Shown here: piece by piece, positions 20,955 through 32,000 of the stretch
Layout: each line of letters opens with the position of its first letter
Position numbering within the stretch: position 1 is the first letter of the stretch
Source of the DNA: Undaria pinnatifida
Taxonomy: Eukaryota; Sar; Phaeophyceae; Laminariales; Alariaceae
Assembly: GCA_012845835.1 (NCBI GenBank)
Contig: JABAKD010000023.1
Location: 18,772,691 to 18,836,690 of the forward strand
Reading direction: 5' to 3'
Length of the DNA stretch: 64,000 nucleotides
Notes under the pieces: generated by a model
The model's input: the letters and a program-made list of their open reading frames with translations, nothing else
Database searches by the model: none
Told to the model about the DNA's origin: nothing
Translations under genes and position numbers: made by a program

Positions 20955-21519
20955 TCCCAGATTTTCCCGATACTGAGATCATTTTTTTTTTTTGAAAAAG
21001 CTGAACAGGATTATAATCTTGCCCTCCCCGGCCCGGCGTATGCCTCATTCTCTTTTGACTATGCCGAATATAAAACCCCATGCTATCAATACAAAAACGG
21101 CCAATTACCCCTTGGAGTTGGGGTAACTACTGTCCTATCAAGGCCGCACCATAACAACTTGCAGTAGTAGCAGTGTTAGCAGTACGAATGCTTCCACGTG
21201 ACTGAGTACGGTATTATACACGCGTTGTTCTGCTACTCTGGGTTTAATGCCATGTACAGCCTCGCTTTCTTTGATGGTTGTCACTCGAGAGGTCGCCCTC
21301 GGCATATTCTCCCACCTCATAACCGTCCGCCTAAATTGCCGAGGTTTTTTTTCCCGGATCGGTTGGTGTATGGATCTTTGGTATTGTGTTCGAAAGGTCA
21401 AGGCGACAGACTTTGATGAGAACAAGCGCGTTATAAAATGAGAACAAGCGCGTCCTTCTGATTCAATTTTGACTTATCTTTTTCCGCATTCCAGGCATCA
21501 ACCCATCCGTTTTTTCGTT

Positions 21520-21990
21520 TCTTTTTTCTTCTTTTCTACATTGCTTTAGTTCTTACTTGGCTGGTTTGTTGACTGTTGCCGTGTTGTTCCTACTGTGTTT
21601 CTCGTACCGATACGCTGATGCCAGGTGTCAGGTATCTCCTTTGCTTTTCTCTGTTTATTTGGATTAATTTTAGTTTGAATGATCTTTCCCAGCAGTACGA
21701 CCTCGTACGATTTTTGTTTTGGTATTTTTGTTGTCCCTGCTTTGATTAGACCTTTTTTTTCTCAGTCCAGGCAGGAATCCTCTTTGTTTTTTATTTATGG
21801 TTTTGTTTTGTATTTTGGTGTAGTTCCGTTTTTCTTGTTTGGCTTGGCGGTTGCTGTGTTGTTCGTACCGTGTTATTCGCACATATCAATAGTACGTACG
21901 CTGAAAACAGGTATCACTCATTTGCTAGTGGTTTTGGTCCGAATGATATTTTCCACGGCAGTACGTACAAGTACGGAGTATTTTTGTGTC
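21520..21990. repeat. Degenerate tandem duplication, ~268 bp
   Basis: The order TTGGCTGGTTTGTTGACTG, GTTGTTC-TACTGTGTT, TACG-TACGCTGA, GGTATC, GAATGAT-TTTCC and CAGCAGTACG near 21555-21700 is repeated near 21838-21970. T-rich throughout, with no coding motif. Confidence 0.55.
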
Positions 21991-22105
21991 CTTTTTACGC
22001 CTTCGTTGTTATTTGACTGCGTAGTATTATACAAAGGCACACCAACTAGTTTTGAGTTTTTTCAAGTATCGCTGACAATTAGACTTCATATAATTCAATA
22101 GGCAT

Positions 22106-23290
22106 ACGGCTTTCATACCGGCGTTTTTCGAGCCCCAATCTCATTGGCCGAGGGTTCCTCTTCCCACCTGCCCTCGGCCAATCAGGGGACGAGGCGCGCG
22201 CGGCGGGCGTTGCTTATCGGGGAACCCCACCGAGTGCCGCCGCACCCGGGGAGGATTGGGCCTCATCCCCGGTTTAGACGTCCTTTCATTTATCTTCTAC
22301 TCCGACACCCCGGGGACGAGATTCAGATTCTCCCTGGTCTACACCGCCATGCACGGTGTAAAAAACCAAATAGCACGGGCCGATCGCTGATTTGCTTGGG
22401 CGCATAGAGCGAGCGCACCCCGGGGAGGATAGAGCCCCGTCCCTGTTTGACCCCCCAGTCTCGCTGCACCCGGTGATGATTGGGTCCCATCCCCGGTTGA
22501 GACATCTTCCGTAATATGTACAACTCCGACACCCCGGTGACGCAAATCGAGTTCTCCTTGGTCTACTCCGTCCAGCAGTGTGGAAACCCCAATCCCACGT
22601 GCCGATGAATGATTTACTGTGGCGCGCAGAGAAAGCGCAACCCGGGGAGCTTGGGTCCCATCCCTGGTCAGGCATCTCTTATTATCCTTAATTCTGACAC
22701 CCCGGTGACGCAAAGTCGGGTTCGACACAGGCTGACACGGTGTGGAAACCCCAATCCCGCTGACCAATAAAGCGCAATCTGGGGAGGATAGGAACCCATC
22801 CCCGGTTCATAAAAACCTCCGTATCACTACAGATCTGACACCCCGGGGATGAAAACGGAAAGTCCCTCGTGTCCACACCGTCCCGCACGATGTGGAAACC
22901 CCAGTCCGGCGCTCCGATCGGTGAATGGTTGGAGCGCGTAGAGCCAGCGCCACCCGAAAAGTAATGGGCGCCGTTCCCGAATCTCAAATCCCTTTGTACA
23001 TCTACAATTCCAACACATCGTGGACGAAAACGGTGCTATCCCGGATTGACACCGCCCCGAGCGGTGTGGAAACCCTAACGCGCTGGCCGATCGCTGATTG
23101 CTTTTGGGGCTCCTGCGTAGAGCCAGCGCAACCCGGGGAGGATAGGACCCAAACGCTGATTCGGAAATACATTAGTGCATCTACAACTCCGTCAACAGAG
23201 GGATGCGAACGGAAATCCATCGGGTTGATTTCGCCTCGCACGGTGTTGAAACCCCATCCCAACCCCCTCCAAAAGTCGGAAACAAGTTTA
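22106..23290. repeat. Satellite array 1 with CCAAT-hairpin leader
   Basis: It starts with TAGGCATACGGCTTTCAT, then a 12-bp inverted repeat ATTGGCCGAGGG / CCCTCGGCCAAT with a short loop, then GCGCGCGCGG. These features are shared with 50160-50300 and 62755 onward. After the leader come about six units of 150-180 bp (one larger) built of CCCGGGGAGGATAG, CATCCCCGGTT, ATCTACAACTCCGACACCCC and CGGTGTGGAAACCCCAAT. Minus-strand frames stay open across units because many are multiples of three long. The CCAAT motifs and the GC box near the start look promoter-like, but this is inference. Confidence 0.85.
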
Positions 23291-23379
23291 AAAGTCGATC
23301 TAACTTCGGGAAAGTCGTCCAGGAAAATGTCTGTCTTGTACCATAAAGCACAGCGGCATCTAACTTGTTGTTTATTCTC

Positions 23380-23830
23380 AGATTAATTCGCATAATCAAG
23401 TCCGTGGTCACAGGACAGACTCCAGTCACTCTGGAGTGGACGAATACCCCACGGAAATATAAACAAAAAAGCCGCAAGTGGTACACGCATATATCGTAGC
23501 TGACGCAACTCGCCTCCGCCAGAAAATATTAAAATGAAATCGAGAGTCAGCCTACGACGTACCAGGTTCATAATACTGGTACATGCGTCTCACTACTCCC
23601 GTCTGATAAAGCCAGACTACATCGCTTGCCACCCAGAAAAGACTACAGTACCACATTTGTTTTGAAAAAATAAAATACACGTGGTACCTATCACTACGCA
23701 TACGCACGGCAGACTCGAAGCAATTGGAAAAAAAAGAAAGAAAAGATGAGAACAAGAAGCGAAACGAGAAAGGAAAATAATACAAAACAAAATAAGAAAA
23801 AAGAAAGAAAGGAAATAAAGAACAAAGAAA
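23380..23830 (-). repeat. Dispersed repeat, inverted copy of 43929-44330
   Basis: Read on the minus strand it matches 43929-44330 through a pyrimidine-rich tract ending TTTTTTCCAATTG, then CGTATGCGTAGTGATAG, ACCACGTGT, GGGTGGCAAGCG, CGGAGG-or-TGGAGG and GAGTGACTGGAG-C-GTCCTG. It borders satellite array 1 on one side and approaches LINE 2 on the other. A 216-codon minus-strand frame (24202-23552) crosses this repeat and the LINE edge, and is probably chance. Confidence 0.75.
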
Positions 23831-24065
23831 ACACATAACTAGCAGACCCAAGAAGCTGACTAAATACGGCATTGGGCTCGTAAAGGGTATCAAGTGCATC
23901 AATGGCAATGATGGGAGAACGCAACAAGCCGAATAAGTCTGACCGGCGTTACGGTAACTTGTTAAGGTCATTGGAAAGCCCACCAGCTTCCGGACGATGA
24001 TGGCTAGACGCGGACTTGAGTCTCTTGGGCAGGACGCCCCCCCTGCCCCCCCCCCTCCCGGCCGT

Positions 24066-25860
24066 CTAGAGATGCTGACGGTGGATTCCGCTGCCACGGC
24101 CTTTGCGTGTCGCTCTGCAGCTTTGCATCTCTCCGCGCCATGCCATTTCCGCAAGAATGACACTGCTCCCTCCTCTACCCGTCGAAACCATCTGCCGGCC
24201 ATCCTTCGAACGTAATTCCAAAGACCGACATGTTCTCTTCAGGTGCACCATCCAGTCCTTCTCTTGCCCCCCTGAGTAGCCCTTAACCCCACCAAGCTCC
24301 CTAATCATCAGTCTCTGTGGTAGACGCTCCTCCTCCATTGAGCGGTGCAAATCCCGCAAACGATGCCCTTCGTTTGCGCACTATCGCCTCTATGCTCTCG
24401 GAAGCTGTCTTGGTAAGCGCGTCCGCGTACGATAGGGTGTGGTCGTTACGCTTCCGTTTCCGCCATCTGAGGCATCGGAGGAGAAAGGAGCGGTGAGCCT
24501 GTCGTAGCCTGCCATAGTCAGGCTTGTTCGAGCTCCACGTCGTGCAACAATAGAGTAGAGTCTCGATCGCCGCGGCCTTCAGCAACCGTACTTTCAACCG
24601 TAAGCGCACACGCTGGCGATCATAGATTCCCATCTTGTACCGCTTGAATCACGCCCTGGCTCTCTTAAGACGCCGCGTTATCTCGATGTTAAGGACTCTT
24701 ATGTGCCTTGATAGCCCCGCCCAAGTACACAAATTCGATTTTTTATTTGTTTACCTGGCCGGCTGCATTGATGGCAAACGACACCTCCCAGCCACATTTA
24801 GTCTGCAGACACATGATCTCCATTTTGGCCTCGGAGACCGTAAGCCCGTACGCCAAGCACCCAGTCACGATCACCGTCATCATCCTCTCCAATTATTGTG
24901 ATGGTCGGGATACGATGCCAGCATCGTCAGCGTACAGCATTCCCTACAACATCTGCACCTCCTCCTCCTTTCCTCCCTGCCCGTCGAGTTTGCCTGTGCG
25001 TGGTGTGACCCTCTTCTCCCCCTTCTCCTTTCGTTGCGTCGAGTTTGCCTGTGCGTGGTGTGACCCTCTTCTCCCCCTTCTCCTTTCGTTGGAGCCGCAC
25101 CATGTTGTCCGTGATTGCTGCGTCAGAGAGGAAGGGTTTCTCGACCACACGCAGTATCGCCGTGAAAAACACGATGAATAGCAATGGCGCGAGGACGCAC
25201 CCTTGCCTGAGACCTCGCACGACGTCGAACTTATCCGATCACTCTCCGTCATCCAACCGCCCGCATGCTTGCATGCCCTCGTGAAATTGGCGGATGACGG
25301 CAAGCATTCTCGGTGGCACGCCAAACGAGCAAGGACATCCCACATAAAGCTTTGGTTGACGGTGTCATACGCTTTGGTGACGTCGTTCAAGCACAAGTAC
25401 AACGGGGTGTCCTTGTTCCACGCCTATTCTCGCAGTCGTCGTACTACGAACATGAAGCCTACCGTCGAGCGTTGGGATCTGAAGCCACACTGTTCCTCCG
25501 GCAAAATGTTCTCGCGTTCGCAGTAGTCACTAAGGCGACCCGCGATTACTTTGAGGAGTACTTTGCCTGCGTGAGCCAAGAGGGAGATGCCACGGTAGTT
25601 GCCACACTCTGTCCGATCTTTCTACTTGTGCCGCACCCTAATCGTTGCACGTTTCCATTGTTGCGGTACGCCATCTCCCCTCCACACAGCGACGTGTCTA
25701 GTTCTCCTTCGTTGGCCAAGACTTTGAGTAGCTCGCCCGGAAGATCATCGGGCCCTACCGCCTTTCGGTTCCCTAACGCACGGATCGCCTCCTCTACTTC
25801 GTACCTCGACGGGACATCGTCTAACTGGGTAGTCGTGACTTATTTCCCCACATACAGCAC
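24066..25860 (-). mobile_element. 5'-truncated LINE (reverse transcriptase and tail)
   Basis: On the minus strand: a fingers block NRKAVGPDDLPGELLK (about 25790-25740), a palm block with [12 protein letters not shown] (about 25396-25360), RGLRQGCVLAPLLF (about 25217-25175) and FFTAILRVVEK (about 25170-25130), then a late region KVRLLKAAAIETLLYCCTTW with RRKRN (about 24590-24450), and a tail ending near 24066. The F/YxDD block is not intact in frame. The copy begins abruptly near 25860, just upstream of the fingers, with no endonuclease, the classic 5' truncation of LINE insertion. Several frame changes show it is dead. It differs clearly from the LINE at 6.9-11.7 kb. Confidence 0.85.
24981..25090. 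repeat. 55-bp tandem duplication inside the LINE
   Basis: Two almost identical 55-bp copies (24981-25035 and 25036-25090) starting GTCGAGTTTGCCTGTGCGTG. Since 55 is not a multiple of three, the duplication itself shifts the reading frame. The high identity makes it a recent event compared with the other damage. Confidence 0.95.
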
Positions 25861-25919
25861 CGATATTCACCACACCCCACACTAATTTCAATATAAAGGT
25901 CGACTTCTAACCAAACGCA

Positions 25920-26300
25920 TTTGTATGCTGCTGCATGTACTGCTGGACTGCGGTAGCACATAGTGGTTGAGGCTTTCGATGGGTGGACGGGTCGGTGGAT
26001 GGGTGGTTGGATGGATGGGTCGGGGACGTTTTGTAAGCGGGGAGTGTTTTCATGCCTGTTGGGGGTAGGTGGTCCTATTCCTTCCTCTGGTACAGTATTG
26101 CAGTAGTTCTCTCCGCAATACCGCCCTGCTCTGGCGAAGTTCCAGTATGAACCAACTCATCCATTCGTGGCTTTACGCACTGCTGCACTGGTGTAGGATA
26201 TGGCCGGTGGGTTGGTTGATGGGTGGATGGCTAGGTTGATGGGTGGGCGTGTCGTATGGGACGCGGATGAGTGTTTGCGTGCTTGTGGGAGGTGACCCTG
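25920..26300. repeat. GGATGGGT-rich minisatellite, two patches
   Basis: Patches near 25980-26030 and 26200-26250 are made of GGATGGGT/GGTTGGAT words, each preceded by an ACTGCTG-ACTG phrase, suggesting a ~245-bp duplicated segment. A complementary CCCACC tract occurs at 50545-50582. Confidence 0.6.
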
Positions 26301-26519
26301 TTGTTTTGTTTTTGTTTTACAGCAGTAATTTGTTTTTGTTCTCCGAAATGAAACCGGCCGGCTGCAGCATACTCTGGAATTACCACTGCAAAAGTCGATT
26401 ATTTAATCGCGGAGTTCGTTGCAAGAGTGGATAGTCTAAATGCAGACTTCACAGCACTAGTGGCTTCACTGCAATAGTGGATCAATTAATTGCGAAGTTC
26501 GGTACCATTCGAGAGCGAG

Positions 26520-26790
26520 ATCGGTGCAAGTTGGTTCTCGAAGCAGCAGAAACCCACCTCACAATAGCGTGAAACAATCAACAGGAAGGAGCGCCACAGG
26601 TAAGAAGCAACACATAACACTACACCAACACGAAGCCCACGTTTCCGGTTGACCGGGAAACGACCGAAACAGCAGCGGCACAGACAGGCACCACAGCGAC
26701 ATGACGCCTTTCACACCTCTTGTACTGCTCCAACGAGTCTGGGACGAAAGCGGCGACCCCCCGATACGATACTGTGACGAATGCAATTGT
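26520..26790 (+). repeat. Dispersed repeat, partners near 50360 and 51545
   Basis: AAACAGCAGCGGCACAGACA, ACCACAGCGACA and CGAGTCTGGGACGAAAGCG recur at 51590-51690 as AACAGCAGCAGCGCAGACAG, ACCACAGCGACA and CGAATCTGGGACGAAAGCG. Its start (GGTTCTCGAAGCAGCAGAAA) resembles 50388-50410. About 70% identity in the best part. No coding frame is shared. Confidence 0.65.
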
Positions 26791-27260
26791 TTCTGTGTGC
26801 ACAGAACAACGGAAGCACGCCTGCTAAATTCTCCGATAGCGGGTAAGCAACTGGTTATGATAACAGCGACATCGATTATTATTCAACAATCGCAGCTAGC
26901 TTTTCACGGAAATGCCAACATATCCAATAAATTCCACCGCTTGCGGCCGTCCTACGTTCATCATATCAAAAGAAATATCATCAGTACATGACGATAAAAA
27001 GCAGCGTAAAATCGGCTGAGGATTGCCCGCGAAATCGAGACACTCTGTGTTTTTATGTATCTAGTAAATTAACACTTGGAGGTAGTATCGTAGACATGTG
27101 TGAGCGTCTGATCTGAAGCAAAACCAGGCGATAGCTCTCCGATCTTCAACGTTAGTGTGTTCCTCCGCAAATAAACGTGTCAAGCGGACATAAGGCAAAG
27201 GGTTTTCTCAAATAGGGCAGGGGGGGGGGCGGCAGAGTACTACATTGCACTACGCGTAGT
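26791..27260. other. No gene recognised
   Basis: Only short frames, with a G run near 27222. An AATAAA lies at 27170, without an associated coding candidate. Confidence 0.4.
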
Positions 27261-27272
27261 CAGTTGGGGTTA

Positions 27273-29128
27273 GGAACGAGGTTCCTACCGAACAGAAAAA
27301 ACTGGCATGATGAAATTGATGAAATATTGCCCAAACGTAATTTTCGAGAGACCAAAACTCACACAAGTTTATGGACCCCAAATTAACATGAATCTAGTAT
27401 TGTAGGTTTTTTTTAGGCCGGAGCTGGTAGCTCCTCACACGACACGAAATGAACTTCCACAATGCGCCCAAACCTTTGAAAAACAAATTGTGTATTCTAC
27501 CCATTGAGGCCATGGTTTTGTTGGTCCGCACTGAACGCGCCCGAAAATCACCGAAATTAGCATTTTTTTTGTTTTCGTTGATTTTGGCGGAGTTATTCCA
27601 ATAATACTAGAGAAAGTTACCTTATGGTGGCTACGTTTGACGTGTCCGCACACAGCGTCGAAAACGGCATCAAAACCGTGTGCTCATCTGCGAGACGTGA
27701 CCCCCCCCCTCAAATTCAGTATATGGCGTAATGGGCTCCGGACGCAGGAAAACAGAGACCCAAGACCCAAATAAAAGGCGAGAACGTTTGAAAATATTAA
27801 ATGATGACTTCTTCGTTGGAGCTAGAAAAACGATTACGGAAGCCGGGCGTGACCGGCGCGACAAGAACAGCGGCCAGATCAGTAGCTATGAGTCGTTGGG
27901 GCGGCAAAACGACGGCGCTGCTCGCGCCCGTGACGTAAACGCTGCCAGGTTCACTGAACAGACCAAAGTCCGCCGATTGACGGAGAAAATGGCCGTAGAG
28001 CCAAAATTATGCATCAGCGGAAAACGACAAGTGTCTAAAGCTTGACACGGGTGAAAAGTTGGTAGAGGAGCATGAACGGCGGCGGGCAACCAACAAACGG
28101 CCATCGGAAACTTGATGAAGAGGGTGAGCATCTGCGGAATTAGTCGTTTGGTTTTTCGTTTTACGCTTTACTTGGGGCCGTCGTTGTAAACAATTTTGTG
28201 TCGCGCGAGGGGTCTGTGTTTTACGTCATCGTGAACGGAATGACTTAGGAGTAGTGTTGGAGAAACTTGATTGCCTCTACAGCAGCAACTCTCTACTATT
28301 GTTTCGCTATGCCTGGAAATATAATAACCTTATTTCAATTAATATTAAAATTCGTTGTTTTTGATATTCTCCGGCCGGAGTGGTACCTGGTATGATACTT
28401 TCTGTTTGACCCATTTCCAACTCACAGATTTTCCTGGTCAACTCTTGACTGTTCTTGTCCTCATATCGGGAATGCGGTGCTAAAAGGGTTTAAACACAAC
28501 AATAAACGAAGCTTTGTTTTTTTGTTTTTTCGCTCTTGTTCCCCGCCGCTCTTGCTATCTTTCACGGCACTAGAATAGCCGCCGGCAGAGAAGGATTGGG
28601 AAGTTAACGTCATCGGCATCTACAGCAGCTTCACCTGGACCCAATCGTTGGGATGGGCCCAGCCGCTGGTACTCGCCTGCACCAAGCAAAGCAAGCACAC
28701 GAGGTGTTGCTTTGCCCATTGGAACCCGTCCCCAGTCACCCATGAAGAACACGTTCTCCATTCCCGCATTGACCGCCAGGTAGAAGACGTCCCAAGAACG
28801 AGCACCCAAGGCGGATCGCGTATATGATCTCATACGCAGCAACGGCGAGAGAACGTGCCGCATTGGCGCCCTCAATCTCCAGCTGCTGTTGCTGCTTCTG
28901 TGTACTCGGTAGCTAGTGTCGTTGCGTTGAGCATTCATTTTTTTTTGCTTTTTGCCCAAACGCTTCGTGGCTGACATGCTGCATGCTTTTGCTTTTGATA
29001 TATTTTCATGACTCGTGCTGTGAATTGTCTTGGTTGTGGTTGGCTAACATATTAACGATTCACTTTTTTTCATAGCTATCACCGGACACCCATATTGCTG
29101 GTACTAGCTATATAGTGAACCTCGTTCC
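27273..29128 (+). mobile_element. 1.86-kb TIR element flanked by TA
   Basis: The left end GGAACGAGGTTC is matched by the reverse complement of the right end (12 bp). Both ends abut TA (27271-27272 and 29129-29130). It consists of a left module (27273-27722) and a right module (27841-29128), both also found at the two ends of the 10.2-kb insertion. The gap between modules holds the start of a 104-codon plus-strand frame (27731-28045). No DDE transposase is visible, so this is probably non-autonomous. TA duplication plus short TIRs would fit Tc1/mariner-like elements; superfamily assignment is inference. Confidence 0.65.
27731..28045 (+). CDS. ATG-started 104-residue basic protein of the TIR element
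   Basis: Starts at ATG 27731 and ends at TGA 28045. The N-terminus is strongly basic (residues 4-24 rich in R and K), followed by a charged region with SGQISSYESLGRQND and a predicted helix through AARARDVNAARFTEQTKVRR. From AGRDRRDKNSGQ onward it is shared with 15202-15525, where the upstream half differs. The arrangement, a small ORF between the two repeat modules, suggests that it belongs to the element. It could encode a small DNA- or RNA-binding protein, or be the tail of a larger lost gene. No known domain is recognisable. Confidence 0.4.
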   Translation: MGSGRRKTETQDPNKRRERLKILNDDFFVGARKTITEAGRDRRDKNSGQISSYESLGRQNDGAARARDVNAARFTEQTKVRRLTEKMAVEPKLCISGKRQVSKA

Positions 29129-29136
29129 TAGGGCCA

Positions 29137-29813
29137 CCAGTTGCTCGGTACTGCAGTATCGATTGAAGCTCTGCTCTGATGTTTAGCTGTGTAAAGAGTC
29201 CTTTCCGTAAGGGTACGGCAGCGTGTCTTCAGCAGGATCTATCGCAAGCAGCTCATGAAATATTAGGCCCCGGTCAAATGGAGGAATACCCCCGTGGAGT
29301 TTCGGCCCATTAAGGATACAGGTAAATCACTCCCACGTGAAATGAGTGTGGCTCAGACGGGTTGAAGTTGAATTCTGACACGCTGGCTACGCGCCCGCAA
29401 CCCATGCCGATCGCGAACACCCTTTTCCCTGTTATTTGGGCACGCCATTAGGCGAAGCAGGACCGCAGCGCTAGATTATCCTCCGTTTTGAGTACATGTT
29501 GGAAGGGTATACCCCGCTGAACTTCTAATTTTTGTATTACCATCTTTTGATAATGGTTTTACCCCCCATTTGACCCCAAACGAACCCCCTTTGACCATAT
29601 ATGACAGCACCAAAAGCTAATATATCGACACCACCTCGCAGTCCAACAGCCCGCACAGATCAAAAACGGAACGTCCAGTAGTTGCGAGTAGACCCGATCG
29701 TTTTTATGCGGGAGAAAAACACGGCACAACAACTTTACCAATCCCCAGGAGCGAAGTACAAACTATACCGATACATCATTACCGGAAGAATACGAGATAC
29801 GAGGTGCGTGCTA
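29137..29813. other. No gene recognised
   Basis: No frame above about 60 codons with plausible composition and no repeat partner seen. Confidence 0.4.
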
Positions 29814-30386
29814 TCATAGACTAGGGTGGTTGATAGCTTCGCACTTTTGGTGGCCTTTGCGACGCACTAGCAGTCTGCTCTCAAGTCCATCAAGGGTACA
29901 CCACAGACCCCCATCGTTTTTGGAGCGTGACGGAAGGCAGATCAACTCCTTCGCAAAATGTCGAGGCAATTTGTTCTCCACAAGGCAGGCAGCAAGCAGC
30001 GCCAGTACGCGCGAGTAGCGTTCCGCATGTTTGGAGCTGGATATAGATGAGAGCAGAGCGCTACGACCCAAAGACGTCAAATGACGGTCCGCCGCTAAAA
30101 AGTGAGCCTCGGTCACATGCGTACATCGGACGCAGTCCACAGTAAAACCTGCCTGAAGGTAATAGTTACTGTATAAGCAAGCATCGGTCACGTCATTCTT
30201 TTCTTTTTTCTCGAACAGCCGTCCGCCACACCACCAAAGAGCCGTCCTTTCAGATTGTTTGGCCGAAAAACACCAAAAATAAGTTGCACCATCGAGCACT
30301 TCGGGTCGTTCCGATAAGGATACTCTAACGAAATATGGGTGCTGTCTCGCTCCCTGTATTTGAGCTGCAATAACGAGGTTCGACAT
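29814..30386 (-). CDS. ATG-started 190-residue open frame, unknown protein
   Basis: An uninterrupted frame from ATG 30386 to TGA 29814 with no low-complexity stretch, in DNA of neutral composition where frames this long are rare. The N-terminus resembles a soluble domain (residues 1-60). Cysteines occur at CLYS and as CVRC with nearby histidine (residues about 91-97), a possible metal-binding pair. The C-terminal half is helical (HAERYSRVLALLAACLVENK) and ends in a basic tail. A 72-codon ATG frame (30406-30188) overlaps it in another frame. Third-position GC is not as high as in the exon candidates nearby. It could be a single-exon host gene or part of an element. I do not recognise it. Confidence 0.4.
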   Translation of the reverse strand: MSNLVIAAQIQGARQHPYFVRVSLSERPEVLDGATYFWCFSAKQSERTALWWCGGRLFEKKEKNDVTDACLYSNYYLQAGFTVDCVRCTHVTEAHFLAADRHLTSLGRSALLSSISSSKHAERYSRVLALLAACLVENKLPRHFAKELICLPSRSKNDGGLWCTLDGLESRLLVRRKGHQKCEAINHPSL

Positions 30387-30417
30387 TCCTGTAACTCATT
30401 ACTCATGCTGATCCTGC

Positions 30418-31245
30418 TGGTCGCACTCCTTTGATGCCGGGAGTATGGTACCTGTGCATAGTATATACAAGGTACCTTGTACTAAAACAATATGTCCGAG
30501 TATATAGGGACGTGTAAACATTAATATTGGTATCAATACAAAACGATCCGTATATTTACGAACATAGAGATTTGATACAGCTACAGCATTAGCTTCGTCA
30601 TACGGTTGTACGTGCATACATTGTTGTGCTCTCTTTTCGAGCAACGATGCCCAACAACACAACCCACACCCCACACTCAGCGACACATTCAACGCCACCT
30701 GGCTCGCAGACATGCAGGGCTCGTAGCGATAGCTGACCGGACGAGAGGCTACATTGTTGTGCTCTCGTTTCGAGCAACGATGACCAACAACACACCCCGC
30801 ACTCAGCGGAACATTCAACGCCACCTGTCTCGCAGACATGCAGCGCTTGTAGCGATAGCTGACCGGACGAGAGGCCGACAGCAACCCATCCAAGCATAAT
30901 ATCAGCAGCAGCTTGCAGCAGTATCATAGCAGAGGGGTACGCTTCGGCCAGCAGTAGCAGCTCAAGGCGCTAGTCCGGAGCGACGGCTCACGCCCGACGG
31001 TGACATCTGAAGCGGTCCATGCCCGGCGATAATCCCACCGTATTTGCTTGGTAAGAAACAGCAGGAAGCAGCCTTGCCTGCTGCGTCGCACTCCTTTGAT
31101 ACCGGGTGCGTATGCTTCGCTGCGTTGCCCTGTTCTACTGCTGCTGTGGTACCTGTGCGTGAGTAGTATCTGCCACCATAACAATCTGTCCAAATTTATG
31201 GGGACCGTGTAAATATTAAGATCAATGCAAAACGATGTTTTTTTT
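30418..31245. repeat. Direct repeat pair flanking ~520 bp
   Basis: TCGCACTCCTTTGATGCCGG near 30420 returns as TCGCACTCCTTTGATACCGG near 31087. Both are followed by GGTACCTGTGC, then ACAATATGTCC- or ACAATCTGTCC-type sequence, GTGTAAA-ATTAA and CAATACAAAACGAT / CAATGCAAAACGAT. The two repeats of about 140-160 bp are in direct orientation around 30560-31085. They could be a segmental tandem duplication, or the ends of a small element. No TG...CA ends or primer site are seen, so I do not call it LTR-bounded. Confidence 0.6.
30618..30875. repeat. 133-bp tandem duplication
   Basis: ACATTGTTGTGCTCTCTTTT at 30618 and ACATTGTTGTGCTCTCGTTT at 30751 begin two copies about 92% alike, each ending GATAGCTGACCGGACGAGAG. 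The minus-strand frames through it therefore repeat the same wording (YRYKRCMSARQVALNV, then YRYEPCMSASQVALNV). Confidence 0.9.
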
Positions 31246-31249
31246 CGCC

Positions 31250-31880
31250 AACGGTGATATAGTACACCTGGTTCATGTTTTACATATTAGAAATACGTCG
31301 ATCTTGTGTTGTGCGCCCTTGGATATGCAGACCAGAACATGATGAGCATGAGGTCCAGAACTTATTAATGGTTCGATATTTTGTATTTCCTCCCTCAAAG
31401 TTACCATTGTTGTTCCATGATTTATCATGGGTAATGATGCCGATTCCTGTGCGGTTTGCTGTGATGGGTGTACACATAACCCAAAGGCGTGAGTAAATGA
31501 ACAAAATCTTGGACAAACTGGAACAATTCTGATCAGGGGAGACAAGGTAATGGAAACATGACATTAAAGAGATTTCTCGCTCTATTAGAGGTTTCCTCGT
31601 AAATGTTTTTTTGTTCACACCACCTCACCTATGCCATCATGACCAACGATTTTCCGCATCTAGCTCCACTCTAAGCCCGAGGAATCATCACACAAAATTT
31701 TGCCCGTGCTTTTTGTTTAATCAACATGATATTTTTTCCCAATGACATTGCTATTTTCTTTTTTGTCCCCTGGTCGATCCAAAAGATTGGGACATGATAT
31801 TTCGGTGGAATACCCCTTCACTGCCACCCCTAAGTCTGCGGTCGTCATTTGAAACGCCTTCGTTATCATATTTTTATCGC
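31250..31880. other. No gene recognised
   Basis: Overlapping short frames on both strands between 31273 and 31618 without motif; the remainder is T-rich. Confidence 0.4.
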
Positions 31881-31884
31881 ACAG

Positions 31885-32000
31885 GGGTGCGAAGATGCCG
31901 ATATGTGCGAAGTTATCGATATCTGTGCGGAAATTAGATTACGTTATGTGGTTTTTCAATAAAACGCCCCCCTCTGTGCGATGACCCCGATCCGTGTGAT
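31885..32000. repeat. Degenerate ~18-bp motif cluster (GATCCGTGCGAAGACCCC type)
   Basis: GGTGCGAAGATGCCGATATG, TGTGCGAAGTTATCGATATC and TGTGCGATGACCCCGATCCG occur in a row with degenerate spacing. The same motif forms a second cluster at 33230-33355. Confidence 0.55.

Noticed and set aside
23552-24202. 216-codon minus-strand frame
   Set aside because: It joins the tail of a LINE to a pyrimidine-rich dispersed repeat; neither part supports a gene.
30418-31245. Small LTR-bounded element
   Set aside because: The direct repeats lack TG...CA ends, promoter or polyadenylation pattern, and any internal signal.
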